From assembly GCF_005937185.1 (NCBI RefSeq), contig NZ_VCNI01000001.1, positions 1,856,657-1,920,656 of the forward strand: DNA of 64,000 nucleotides. Reading direction: 5' to 3'. The first letter of the stretch is position 1. Each line of letters opens with the position of its first letter. Positions 44,564-53,388 of the stretch are shown here, in pieces. This DNA is from Flagellimonas algicola. GTDB lineage: Bacteria > Bacteroidota > Bacteroidia > Flavobacteriales > Flavobacteriaceae. Below the pieces are notes generated by a model, which saw only the letters and a list, made by a program, of their open reading frames with translations, searched no databases and was not told the DNA's origin. The translations under genes were made by a program, and so were the position numbers.

Positions 44564-45187
44564 TCAAATCAGGTTCTGCTTTATGGCCTTATAGATGGCC
44601 TCTGCCCTGTTTTTTACGTGAAGTTTGCTATAGATGTTTTTGATATGCGTCTTAACAGTATGTGGGCTTAAAAAGATGTCTTTGGCAATATCCTTATAGT
44701 TTAAACCCTGACCCAACATCTCCAAAATTTCCATTTCACGATTGCTAAGGGGGTTTTGTATCACCCGAAAAGAATTGATGATCCTCCTTGCGATCTTACT
44801 GCTCATGGGCGACCCGCCCATATACACTTCCCGAATGTGGTCCAATAGATTTGATGGACTGGTTTCTTTAAGTAGATACCCCGAAGCACCCGCGCACAAA
44901 GACTTGAAAATGGAATCATCGTCGGATTGTACGGTGAGCATGATAAAATCGATTTCCGGGTTTTCCGATTTCAGCTTACGGGTTACTTCGATACCCGATT
45001 TTCCTGGAAGATCAATATCCATAAGCACAATATCCACGGGAAGGTTTCCTATGGAAGCCAAGGCCGATTCACCATCAGGAAAAGCATATTTACAAGTAAA
45101 TCCCGGTGAGCCGTCAATAATCATGCAAAGGGCCTGACGAATCTCATTATCGTCCTCAACAATCGCCAAATGTATGGTCTGGTCCAT
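44564..45187 (-). CDS. LuxR/NarL-family response regulator
   Basis: A 207-residue DNA-binding response regulator. The receiver (about 5-120) has the acidic pair EDD and the phospho-acceptor Asp57 in IVLMDIDLPG. The LuxR-type helix-turn-helix (about 145-205) reads LSNREMEILEMLGQGLNYKDIA. It starts 26 bp downstream of the propeller sensor kinase gene, which is its presumed partner. The regulated genes are not evident. Confidence 0.94.
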   Translation of the reverse strand: MDQTIHLAIVEDDNEIRQALCMIIDGSPGFTCKYAFPDGESALASIGNLPVDIVLMDIDLPGKSGIEVTRKLKSENPEIDFIMLTVQSDDDSIFKSLCAGASGYLLKETSPSNLLDHIREVYMGGSPMSSKIARRIINSFRVIQNPLSNREMEILEMLGQGLNYKDIAKDIFLSPHTVKTHIKNIYSKLHVKNRAEAIYKAIKQNLI

Positions 45188-45213
45188 GATACTCCTACAA
45201 GTTAATCAACTTG

Positions 45214-48200
45214 TCAGGAATTTGTATCCCCCGTATGGGGTATTCTATCCAATCGGATGATGGTTCCCTTGGTGGAAGACAATATCTCCAGTTCTGCCTC
45301 AATCTTGGTAGCACGGGCTCTCATGTTCTTCAATCCCCTTCCCTTGGACTTTTGGGCTACATTAAAACCGACACCATTGTCCTTAAATTCCAAAGTGGAC
45401 CAATCGTTATGACAAATGAGATTTAACTGGGCCTGTGTGGCTTTGGCATATTTTAGGCTATTGGTCATGGCTTCTTTGAAAATCATGATAGCCTGTTTCT
45501 TGCTTTTGGGACTGAGTTGTTTGGCCTCCAATCCTGGAATGAGGGGACTGGAAGTGAAGGTTACTTGGCTTTTATCAAAAAACTCCTCGCCAAAATCTTT
45601 AAGACGGATAAATGTATCCTCAAGACTGTCCTTTTGTGGATCAATTACCCAAAGTAAATCCCTGAACCCTCCGGAAAGACCTTTAAGATTGTTCCTAATC
45701 TTGTTGAAAAAGGGTAAGGGATCTTTGTTTTCTTCCAGCTGGCGCTGTGCCATTTCCAAAAAGAGGGAAATCTTGGTGATCATGGAACCCAATTCATCAT
45801 GAAAATCGGCTGCATTATCTTTTCGCAACTGTTCGCGTTCTTCCATCAATGCTTGTTCCAATTGCGCTTTTTGTTCCAACTCCCGTTCTTTTTTTCCAAT
45901 GCGCATGAGGTAAAAGAAGCGCAAAATTCCAGCTAAAAGCACCACGTACAATACATATGCCCATGTAGACCTCCAAAATGGTGGGGCTATGGAAAAATCG
46001 AGGGTTATGGGACTCTCCGACCATTTGCCTACGGAATTGCTCCCATCCAAAACCAACTGATAATCCCCCGGGGGAAGATTGTAGTATGTTAACTCAGGAT
46101 TGGCTCCAGTGAAGACCCAAGCGTCATCTCCAGGTAATAATTTGTGCCTATATTCAAGATTTTCAGGTTGGGTAAAATCTAGGGCTCGGTAATCTATTCT
46201 TATCGTATTTTCCTTATGTGATAACTTAATTTGCCCGTTATCCCCACCATCGGGGATCGAAGTGAAGCCATGGGTTCCCTTTTGCATGACCTCGGAGGCT
46301 ATCAACACCAAATCAAATTCCACTTCTTGAGTTTCAGTAAGATGGTTCCCTATTACACTTATTCCCTCCCTACTCCCAATAAATACATTATCGCCATCAT
46401 CAATCCAAATGGAATTTCTATAGGGGATGTTATCGGCCAGACCTGTTTGGGACGTATAATGCTTACGTTCTACAAACTGATTTCCACTTACGTTGTACTT
46501 TGCCCTGAGGACTCCATTGGTGGTACAAATCCATAAAAAACCTTTGGAATCTTCCTGTATGCCCAGAATATATTCCGAAGGTAATCCCTCAGCATGTCCA
46601 AACTGATAAAATCCATTGATATCTGGTCTATATAAATTTAATCCTCGTTGGGTAGCAATCCAAAGCCTATCCCCACTATCCCTAAAAATTTTTTTGACGG
46701 AATTATGGCTCAGGCCTTCAAATTTGCCAAATGTATGGGTATAATTCTCAAAATAACCCTTGTTTTCCCCCTTCGAAAGCCGGCTAACTCCATTGAAAGT
46801 GCCAATCCACAAATTGCCCGCTCTATCCCATTCCAAATCCATAGCCTGGGAATTAACCAGACTATTGGGCTTATCCTCTTCAGAAGTAAAGACCTCAATC
46901 TCGGGTTTCTTAAAATTTCCTTCGGGAAGAATCATCCGAACCAGTCCAGTGTAGTTTCCGACCCAGAAGGTGTCTTTTGCAATTTCCAGGACATCATAAG
47001 ACCAATTGGAAGGCAGGCCATCGGATTTATCAATTTTGTGGAATGGACCCGGACGCTGTTTACTGTCCAATTGGGTGACAAAAAGCCCACCATCCGCACC
47101 TATCCATAGTCTGTTTTGGCTGTCGATGTTAATATCTCGCGAAAGTTGCATATCCCCATCTTCAAAGACCAAATACGCTTCTGGGCATTTTCCCTCCAAT
47201 ACCTCTTGTTTTTTTATGCGATAAAGTTTGGTGGAGGTGGTGATCCACAAATTGGACTTATGGTCTTCCTTAATGGAATATATTCCATAAAAGTCCGACA
47301 AACAATCCGCTTCATACCTAGAAGGGAACACCAAGACTTCCTCCCTTGTTCTACTTAATTTGTAAAGCCCATTGGTGTTGGTGATCCAAATGCTGCCCTG
47401 CTTGTCCTCAAATACGGATTTGGAATTTCCCGACATGTTCAACAAACCGTTTTTGGATATTACGGATTGCTCCAATAAACGTCCTTCTTGGTATCGATAT
47501 TTTTTAAAGTTTTTCTTCCAAGTGGCAGCCCATATATCCCCATTGGGCGTAATCATAAAGTTTTCAATGAAATGCTCTTCAAGTTCCTTCCCGCTTTCAT
47601 CCAAAAACTTGCTTATTCTCATGGAACGGCTCCCATCAATGACACCTTTCAAAATACCTTTGTTGGATTCCACCAACATGATCGAATCATTGTATTGCCT
47701 AAAACCAAAAAAATCCAAGGCTTCCAAATCTTGTAAACTCCCAAGCAACGGGGTCTTGACCTTTTTGAATTGAAAATCTTGATGGGAATCCATTACAAAA
47801 GGGCCATTTTTGGTAGCTATCCATAATCTCCCTTGATTATCCTCTGTCGTGCGCCAAATGGTAGTCTTTGAAACAGAAGCTTGACCTTCTCCATCAAAAA
47901 AATGAGTGGCTTTCTTGGATTTTTCCACCAAAAAAAGCCCTCCGTAAGTTCCAATCCACAGGTTTTCATTTCGGTCTTCAAAAACGTTGAGCACATAATC
48001 CTGGCTGTCAGTGGGTTCATCCAACAACTGAAAATACCTGATGCTATCGCCCTGCATTAGATGAAGCCCTTTGGCCGTGCCAATCCACATTTTGCCATCC
48101 TTAGCTTGGATTAGGGAGGTAATTTTGTTGTCCCTCAACCCAAGGGTATCCTTTAAGGAAGCTAGATGAGGGTTGAATTTCTTGCCATCAAACTTGTAGA

Positions 48201-48378
48201 GTCCATTGTTCCCCGCAACCCAAATAAATCCCTGTTGGTCTTGGATAACATCATTGACAATCCGCGAAGGTAATCCACTGTCATCAGCGTATCGGGTGGT
48301 GTGATAACGTTGGCCAAAGAGGTAGGGGCCAAGCACAAATAACAAGGCCGTGAGAAAGGTTGAAAGATACGCCCTCAT
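45214..48378 (-). CDS. Beta-propeller sensor histidine kinase (Reg_prop, HisKA_3)
   Basis: A 1054-residue membrane kinase. The large periplasmic part (about 20-700) is built from two-component-regulator propeller repeats of the form G-ND-nVFED--GNLWIGT-GGL, followed by a Y_Y_Y domain (about 730-795, YYNLPPGDYQLVLDGSN). One membrane span (about 804-824) leads through a coiled coil to a HisKA_3 core with His860 in DFHDELGS and an N box KEAMTNSLKYA. Unlike the hybrid kinases of Bacteroides sugar loci it has no receiver or HTH of its own. It signals to the LuxR-type regulator next door. Confidence 0.94.
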   Translation of the reverse strand: MRAYLSTFLTALLFVLGPYLFGQRYHTTRYADDSGLPSRIVNDVIQDQQGFIWVAGNNGLYKFDGKKFNPHLASLKDTLGLRDNKITSLIQAKDGKMWIGTAKGLHLMQGDSIRYFQLLDEPTDSQDYVLNVFEDRNENLWIGTYGGLFLVEKSKKATHFFDGEGQASVSKTTIWRTTEDNQGRLWIATKNGPFVMDSHQDFQFKKVKTPLLGSLQDLEALDFFGFRQYNDSIMLVESNKGILKGVIDGSRSMRISKFLDESGKELEEHFIENFMITPNGDIWAATWKKNFKKYRYQEGRLLEQSVISKNGLLNMSGNSKSVFEDKQGSIWITNTNGLYKLSRTREEVLVFPSRYEADCLSDFYGIYSIKEDHKSNLWITTSTKLYRIKKQEVLEGKCPEAYLVFEDGDMQLSRDINIDSQNRLWIGADGGLFVTQLDSKQRPGPFHKIDKSDGLPSNWSYDVLEIAKDTFWVGNYTGLVRMILPEGNFKKPEIEVFTSEEDKPNSLVNSQAMDLEWDRAGNLWIGTFNGVSRLSKGENKGYFENYTHTFGKFEGLSHNSVKKIFRDSGDRLWIATQRGLNLYRPDINGFYQFGHAEGLPSEYILGIQEDSKGFLWICTTNGVLRAKYNVSGNQFVERKHYTSQTGLADNIPYRNSIWIDDGDNVFIGSREGISVIGNHLTETQEVEFDLVLIASEVMQKGTHGFTSIPDGGDNGQIKLSHKENTIRIDYRALDFTQPENLEYRHKLLPGDDAWVFTGANPELTYYNLPPGDYQLVLDGSNSVGKWSESPITLDFSIAPPFWRSTWAYVLYVVLLAGILRFFYLMRIGKKERELEQKAQLEQALMEEREQLRKDNAADFHDELGSMITKISLFLEMAQRQLEENKDPLPFFNKIRNNLKGLSGGFRDLLWVIDPQKDSLEDTFIRLKDFGEEFFDKSQVTFTSSPLIPGLEAKQLSPKSKKQAIMIFKEAMTNSLKYAKATQAQLNLICHNDWSTLEFKDNGVGFNVAQKSKGRGLKNMRARATKIEAELEILSSTKGTIIRLDRIPHTGDTNS

Positions 48379-48446
48379 GGCGGTCGGGTTGAATTAGTTT
48401 TATGCTAAATATAGCATATTAATCTGCTTACCCTGAGATGGATAAG

Positions 48447-49331
48447 CTAGTTTTTAATCTGATGTCTTTCCCTTGCCAATAAGGTGTTTTTGAGCAACAT
48501 GGCAATGGTCATTGGCCCTACCCCACCAGGTACCGGGGTAATATAGGACGCCTTTTGACTAACCCCATCAAAGTCCACATCACCGGTAATGTAATAGCCC
48601 CGCTCCCTGGATTCATCTGGGACTCGGGTTATCCCCACATCAATAATGACCACCCCATCTTTGACCATATCGGCTTTTAAGAAATTGGGAACGCCAAGGG
48701 CCGATACCACAATATCCGCTTGTAGGGTGAGACTCTTTAGATCCTTGGTTCTACTATGGGTAATGGTTACGGTGGAATCTGCTGCTTTTCCCTTTTGGCT
48801 CATCAAAATACTGATAGGCCTACCCACGATGTGGCTTCTTCCAATAACAACAGTATGCTTTCCCGAGGTATCCACATCATACCTGCGCAACAGCTCCATA
48901 ATACCAAAGGGAGTGGCAGGAATGAAGGATTCCATATCCAAGGCCATTTTTCCAAAGTTGGCGGGGTGAAAACCGTCCACATCCTTATCTGGATCCACAG
49001 CCATGAGCACTTTTTGCTCGTCTATATGTTTGGGAAGGGGCAATTGAACTATATATCCGTCAATATCAGGGTTTGCATTAAGAGCTTGAACCTGACCCAA
49101 TAATTCTTCTTCTGAGGTTTCTTCCGGAAGATGGATCAAAGTAGACTCAAAACCAATTTTTTTGCAGGAGCGCACTTTGCTGCCTACATAGGTGAGACTA
49201 GCACCATCATTTCCCACCAAAACTGCAGCCAAATGAGGTACTTTTTCACCCCGTTCCTTCATTTGGGCAACTTCAACGGCTATTTCGTCTTTTATTTGAT
49301 TGGATACTTTTTTTCCATCAAGAATTTCCAT
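48447..49331 (-). CDS. folD: Methylenetetrahydrofolate dehydrogenase / cyclohydrolase
   Basis: A 294-residue bifunctional folate enzyme that converts methylene-THF to formyl-THF with NADP. The motifs [35 protein letters not shown] and [18 protein letters not shown] are all intact, and the length is that of the family. It is downstream of ffh on the same strand, separated by a spacer made of a 13-copy 7-bp repeat, so it may be read through from ffh. Confidence 0.97.
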   Translation of the reverse strand: MEILDGKKVSNQIKDEIAVEVAQMKERGEKVPHLAAVLVGNDGASLTYVGSKVRSCKKIGFESTLIHLPEETSEEELLGQVQALNANPDIDGYIVQLPLPKHIDEQKVLMAVDPDKDVDGFHPANFGKMALDMESFIPATPFGIMELLRRYDVDTSGKHTVVIGRSHIVGRPISILMSQKGKAADSTVTITHSRTKDLKSLTLQADIVVSALGVPNFLKADMVKDGVVIIDVGITRVPDESRERGYYITGDVDFDGVSQKASYITPVPGGVGPMTIAMLLKNTLLARERHQIKN

Positions 49332-49346
49332 GGGTTGGTTATTGTT

Positions 49347-49437
49347 GTTTGGTGTTTGGTGTTTGGTGTTTGGTGTTTGGTGTTTGGTGTTTGGTGTTTG
49401 GTGTTTGGTGTTTGGTGTTTGGTGTTTGGTGTTTGGT
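49347..49437 (+). repeat. Perfect 7-bp tandem repeat, 13 copies of GTTTGGT
   Basis: Thirteen exact copies of GTTTGGT (ACCAAAC on the transcribed minus strand) fill 49347-49437, with a partial GTTT running to 49441. The array makes up nearly the whole gap between the ffh stop (49447) and the folD start (49331). A long plus-strand frame that encodes repeated VWCLVFG through it is an artefact of the repeat. Confidence 0.98.
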
Positions 49438-49446
49438 GTTTAAAAG

Positions 49447-50775
49447 TTATCTCATGTTCTGCATCATCTGCATCATCTTTTTACCACCACCACCTTGCAT
49501 CATCTTCATCATTTTGCTCATCTGCTCAAATTGTTTCAACAACTGGTTGACTTCTTGTATGGTACGTCCGCTACCAGCCGCAATTCGCTTTTTTCGGCTT
49601 GCATTCAATTTGGATGGGGTAGATCGCTCATCAGGGGTCATGGAGTGGATAATGGCCTCTATATGCTTAAACGCATCATCATCTATATCCAACCCTTTTA
49701 GAGCCTTTCCTGCTCCAGGAATCATTCCCATGAGGTCCTTCATGTTCCCCATTTTCTTGATTTGTTGGATCTGGCTTAAAAAATCGTCAAAACCAAAGCG
49801 GTTCTTGGCTATTTTCTTTTGGATTTTCCGGGCTTGCTCCTCATCAAATTGCTCTTGGGCACGTTCTACAAGGGAAACCACATCTCCCATCCCCAGAATC
49901 CTATCCGCCATACGTGATGGATGGAAAACATCAATGGCTTCCATCTTTTCCCCTGTACCGATAAATTTGATAGGCTTGTCTACAACGGACTTAATGGATA
50001 TGGCAGCACCCCCTCGGGTATCCCCGTCCAACTTGGTCAAAATAACGCCATCAAAATTAAGGATGTCATTAAACGCTTTAGCGGTGTTTACCGCATCCTG
50101 TCCCGTCATGGAATCGACCACAAAAAGCGTTTCCTGGGGATCAATAGCCTTATGAATGTTGGCAATCTCGGTCATCATTTGCTCATCCACGGCCAAACGA
50201 CCCGCCGTATCAATAATCACCACATTGCAACCAATGGATTTGGCATGCTTTAACCCAGCCTTGGCAATGGCCACAGGATCGTTATTTTCCCGGTCGGAAT
50301 ATACCTCAACACCGATTTGCTCCCCAACTACATGCAACTGATCTATCGCCGCAGGCCGATATACATCACAGGCGACCAATAGCGGCTTTTTGCTCTTCTT
50401 ATTCTGAAGATAATTGGCCAATTTTCCAGAAAAGGTGGTTTTACCCGAACCTTGTAATCCGGACATCAACACCACAGTTGGGTTCCCAGACAAGTCGATT
50501 TCTTCGGCATCACCTCCCATCAATTGGGTAAGCTCGTCCTTAACGATCTTAACCATGAGCTGACCCGGCTGTAAGTTGGTCAACACGTTTTGACCCAAAG
50601 CTTTCTCCCTAACTTTATTGGTAAACTCTTTGGCAATTTTAAAATTGACATCGGCATCCAACAAGGCCCTACGGACCTCTTTCACAGTTTCCGCTACATT
50701 GATCTCTGTTATTTGGCCGCGCCCCTTGAGGACGTGAAGTGCCTTATCCAGCTTTTCACTTAAATTATCGAACAT
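49447..50775 (-). CDS. ffh: Signal recognition particle protein Ffh
   Basis: A 442-residue SRP GTPase that delivers nascent membrane proteins to FtsY. The N domain (about 1-90) precedes the G domain with GLQGSGKTT at 106-114, followed by DTAGRL, TKLDGD and the RMLG-type GDVVSLVERAQE motif. The methionine-rich M domain ends in a long Met/Gly/Lys tail (about 420-442). Length and order are standard. Confidence 0.98.
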   Translation of the reverse strand: MFDNLSEKLDKALHVLKGRGQITEINVAETVKEVRRALLDADVNFKIAKEFTNKVREKALGQNVLTNLQPGQLMVKIVKDELTQLMGGDAEEIDLSGNPTVVLMSGLQGSGKTTFSGKLANYLQNKKSKKPLLVACDVYRPAAIDQLHVVGEQIGVEVYSDRENNDPVAIAKAGLKHAKSIGCNVVIIDTAGRLAVDEQMMTEIANIHKAIDPQETLFVVDSMTGQDAVNTAKAFNDILNFDGVILTKLDGDTRGGAAISIKSVVDKPIKFIGTGEKMEAIDVFHPSRMADRILGMGDVVSLVERAQEQFDEEQARKIQKKIAKNRFGFDDFLSQIQQIKKMGNMKDLMGMIPGAGKALKGLDIDDDAFKHIEAIIHSMTPDERSTPSKLNASRKKRIAAGSGRTIQEVNQLLKQFEQMSKMMKMMQGGGGKKMMQMMQNMR

Positions 50776-50820
50776 GAGTTCCCGTCATTTTAAAGGAGGG
50801 ACAAATTTAAGAATAAAAAG

Positions 50821-50852
50821 AAAAGGACGGCTTTGGGGAGAGCCGTCCTTTT
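50821..50852. terminator. Rho-independent terminator hairpin
   Basis: AAAAGGACGGCT (50821-50832) pairs perfectly over 12 bp with AGCCGTCCTTTT (50841-50852) around an 8-base loop. It ends the acidic lipoprotein transcript on the minus strand (stop at 50875) and insulates it from ffh. Confidence 0.85.
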
Positions 50853-50874
50853 CAAAAAAAGATAGGGGAAAATC

Positions 50875-52626
50875 TTATAATTTCTCGAAAACTAAAGTTT
50901 CGGTGGAATTTTCATCCTCGTGAACCAATTCTATACGATTGGCGGTCACGGATTCAATGTACCAATCATCGGTAATGTCATTGAACTTACCATCGTGGTC
51001 AAAGCTGAGGAAGAATTTTAAATAGTTGTCATCTCCTCTTAAAACTCTCCAAACACCCTGGATGATCGGATTATCGTTTTCATCCACGTTTACTTGATGC
51101 ATTTCATTGAAGTAGAAGTCCAAACCGGCAAAATCCTCGGTCTTGTTCATATCATCTTCTTCATACAAGGCCACTACCCAAGTACCATCTTTCATGGCGC
51201 TTCTGATTTCGGTAACATCCCCGTCGTTGGCATTATCATCACATACTCGAAGCAAGGTCAATTCATAGTCCACTTCCTCCACTTCAAATTTCAATCTATG
51301 GTCATCCAAGTCTCTTAGAGGCCATTCAAAGCTAACACCTGGTTCGTCACCCATAGTGATCAGCAAAGAAAGAACACCTTCATTGTTTTCTCCAATTTCC
51401 CAGGTTCCTTCGGAAGTGCTTTCTCCGTTGCTCAAGGTTACAACACCTTCTGGCAAGAATTTGAATTCCCAACCCAGCAATCTGTCAATTTCCTCTCCTT
51501 GGTTTTTCACCTTTTTGATGATCCACTCACATTCTTTCAAGATCTCACGCAAGGTGTCAGGTCCTGGTAAATCGTCTTCACAAAGTTGCTTAAGAATGAT
51601 CTTGTTACCGTTCTCATTATACAATTTGATGGTATGATCACCAATTTCGTACACTAACCACTCCAAGTTAAAGTCAACCAAGGTTTCAAACTCCAAGGTC
51701 AAAAGCGGTCCACGATCGGTAAAGCTGCTGCTCCAAGTTCCTTCTACAACATTTCCAGAACCATCGGTAACTGTTACACCACCTCCTTCAAAGAACTTAA
51801 TGATACGAGCATAGTACTGATCGGTCTGGTTCACCTCATCACGAACTACCTCCATTACTTTCCATGGACATTGAGTTAAACAGAAATCGAACCTTTCTTC
51901 ATCAAAGTCGTCATCGTTATAATCATTGTCGTCGTCCTCATCACACTCATCTTTGGCCAATTCCAAGGCACGGGCCAATTCTGCATTGCTATCCACAACG
52001 ATTTCGGTACCGTCATATTTTTTCAAAGTAATCGGAAACTGGATGCTAACTAGATCATCATCTTCCAATCCTTTAAAGAATCTTCTCAACTGCTCATCAC
52101 TCTCCACCATGACCTCACCTGTCTGTTGCTCATTGATGTCAAAAGTGTAAAGGGTAATTGGATACACAAAGTCGATACATTCAATGTCATCATCATCTCC
52201 ACCTTCCTTACAATCGGCAGCCAATTCACGAAGTTGTTCAATGTTCTCGATAACTACTTCGGTAAAATCGGCAAGGGTAATTGTAATAGGGAAAATAATT
52301 TCAAGGATATCATCATCAATATCCACCTCATCAAAAATATCTTCGATGGTGTGAAGATCTTCGCGTGAATCAATGGTAACTTCAATTCCGTTTACTTCAA
52401 CGGTATAAGGGAAGTTTAGCGCTATACAACTGGCACCATCCACAATATTGTCAAAAGAACCATCATTGGAAGATGTTTTCTCAATTAACAGGGCGGTGGA
52501 AGAATCAGCCTGGATGGTCTCATTTTCAGTACCTCCTGTCACTTCTTCGAATTCATCTTGGCAGGAAGTAAATGTAAGGGCCATTAGCACAAAGCCGGCA
52601 TACATTAAATTTATCAACTTTTTCAT
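50875..52626 (-). CDS. Acidic lipoprotein built of internal repeats, unknown
   Basis: A 583-residue lipoprotein (lipobox FTSC, Cys22) with an unusually high Asp/Glu content, including an almost uninterrupted acidic run at 226-245. Four similar units of about 32-37 residues (67-98, 108-139, 150-186, 192-228) each carry an (I/V)xFP(I/Y)T(L/V/I) strand and an E(Q/D)L helix start. Three longer units (about 250-349, 366-461, 474-583) carry W(K/I/V)(V/I), FF/FKF and EGTW or QGVW strands, like lipocalin-type beta-barrels. The family is not recognised. It diverges from the ECF sigma gene by about 110 bp. Confidence 0.85.
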   Translation of the reverse strand: MKKLINLMYAGFVLMALTFTSCQDEFEEVTGGTENETIQADSSTALLIEKTSSNDGSFDNIVDGASCIALNFPYTVEVNGIEVTIDSREDLHTIEDIFDEVDIDDDILEIIFPITITLADFTEVVIENIEQLRELAADCKEGGDDDDIECIDFVYPITLYTFDINEQQTGEVMVESDEQLRRFFKGLEDDDLVSIQFPITLKKYDGTEIVVDSNAELARALELAKDECDEDDDNDYNDDDFDEERFDFCLTQCPWKVMEVVRDEVNQTDQYYARIIKFFEGGGVTVTDGSGNVVEGTWSSSFTDRGPLLTLEFETLVDFNLEWLVYEIGDHTIKLYNENGNKIILKQLCEDDLPGPDTLREILKECEWIIKKVKNQGEEIDRLLGWEFKFLPEGVVTLSNGESTSEGTWEIGENNEGVLSLLITMGDEPGVSFEWPLRDLDDHRLKFEVEEVDYELTLLRVCDDNANDGDVTEIRSAMKDGTWVVALYEEDDMNKTEDFAGLDFYFNEMHQVNVDENDNPIIQGVWRVLRGDDNYLKFFLSFDHDGKFNDITDDWYIESVTANRIELVHEDENSTETLVFEKL

Positions 52627-52709
52627 AACGATTTGGATTTTTAGTTAGAATTCAATCTTAAAACAACTCACCGATAAAAAACCCTACTTCATCTTTGTTT
52701 TTTTTCAAA

Positions 52710-52717
52710 TATCTTTG
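52710..52717 (+). promoter_or_regulatory. Candidate -7 promoter element for the sigma/FecR/TonB cassette
   Basis: TATCTTTG matches TAnnTTTG 20 bp before the sigma-factor start codon. The nearest upstream TTTG is only 12 bases away, shorter than the usual -33 to -7 spacing, so the -33 element is uncertain. Confidence 0.4.
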
Positions 52718-52737
52718 GTCAAAACAAAACCTCCTAA

Positions 52738-53235
52738 ATGGACAACGTTTGCGAAGAGCAGGTTTTTAGCTCCGTTTTCAAGGCTAATTCCAAAACGGTA
52801 TTCAACTATATATATTATAAGTTTGGCAACGAGGAGAAAGCGCACGATGCTGTGCAGGAGGCCTTTGTGAAACTTTGGGAGAATTGTGCCAAGGTGGTAC
52901 CGGAGAAAGCCAAGTCCTATTTATATACCGTGGCCAACAATCTGTATTTAAATGTGCTCAAAGCAGAAAAGGTAAGATTGAAGTATGCTGCCCCCACTTT
53001 GGAACACTCCAATGAATCCCCTGAGTTCTTGATGGAGGAACAACAATACAAGGAAAAACTGGACAAAGCCCTGAACGATTTACCTGAAAATCAGCGCACC
53101 ACCTTTTTATTGAATCGAATAGATGGCAAAAAATACGCCGAAATTGCAGAAATGGAAGGGGTTAGCGTAAAGGCTATAGAAAAACGGATGCACTTGGCAC
53201 TTAAAACCCTTAGGGAGCAGATTGACGGCATTTAA
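52738..53235 (+). CDS. ECF RNA polymerase sigma factor (FecI-like)
   Basis: A 165-residue extracytoplasmic-function sigma factor. Region 2 (about 18-85) contains KFGNEEKAHDAVQEAFVKLWEN, and region 4 (about 105-160) contains LPENQRTTFLLNRIDGKKYAEIAEMEGVSVKAIEKRM. It is the first gene of a FecR and TonB-receptor cassette and would direct transcription of it in response to ligand binding at the receptor, as in FecIR-type cell-surface signalling. Confidence 0.93.
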   Translation: MDNVCEEQVFSSVFKANSKTVFNYIYYKFGNEEKAHDAVQEAFVKLWENCAKVVPEKAKSYLYTVANNLYLNVLKAEKVRLKYAAPTLEHSNESPEFLMEEQQYKEKLDKALNDLPENQRTTFLLNRIDGKKYAEIAEMEGVSVKAIEKRMHLALKTLREQIDGI

Positions 53236-53333
53236 TTTTGAATTGAGAATGTTAAATTGTGAATTAAAAAATTGGCATTCGCCATCCAATTGATTGAAAC
53301 AATTAAGCATTAAGAATTAATAATTCAAAATTT
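53234..53333. repeat. AT-rich element with inverted and 7-bp-periodic structure
   Basis: The spacer between the sigma and FecR genes has AATTTTGAATT near its left end and the exact inverse AATTCAAAATT at 53322-53332, so the 100 bp can fold into one long imperfect hairpin around 53275-53290. The right half also shows degenerate heptads (ATTAAGC, ATTAAGA, ATTAATA). It might attenuate or process the cassette mRNA. Confidence 0.55.
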
Positions 53334-53388
53334 AAGAGGTAGGGTAAATTGGAAGTGAGTTGTTATTAATGTGTAAAGCATAGAAATC

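Noticed and set aside
45221..45246. CCC/GGG dyad near the end of the propeller kinase gene resembling the operator-like arms at 3197.
   Set aside because: It is inside coding sequence (the final residues of the kinase) and has a different spacing, so it is most likely chance.
48402..48417. Palindrome ATGCTAAATATAGCAT just upstream of the propeller kinase gene.
   Set aside because: Only 5-bp arms and AT-rich; it could be a weak promoter (TATATTTA) but the evidence is too thin to call a site.
49347..49437. The 7-bp array considered as a CRISPR or phase-variable coding repeat.
   Set aside because: The unit is far too short for CRISPR, there are no spacers, and the array lies outside both genes, so it cannot switch a reading frame.
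49349..50155. A long plus-strand open frame encoding repeated VWCLVFG and then hydrophobic peptide opposite ffh.
   Set aside because: It is created by the GTTTGGT array and the antisense of ffh; ffh is unmistakable on the minus strand, and the repeated peptide has no gene-like composition beyond the repeat.
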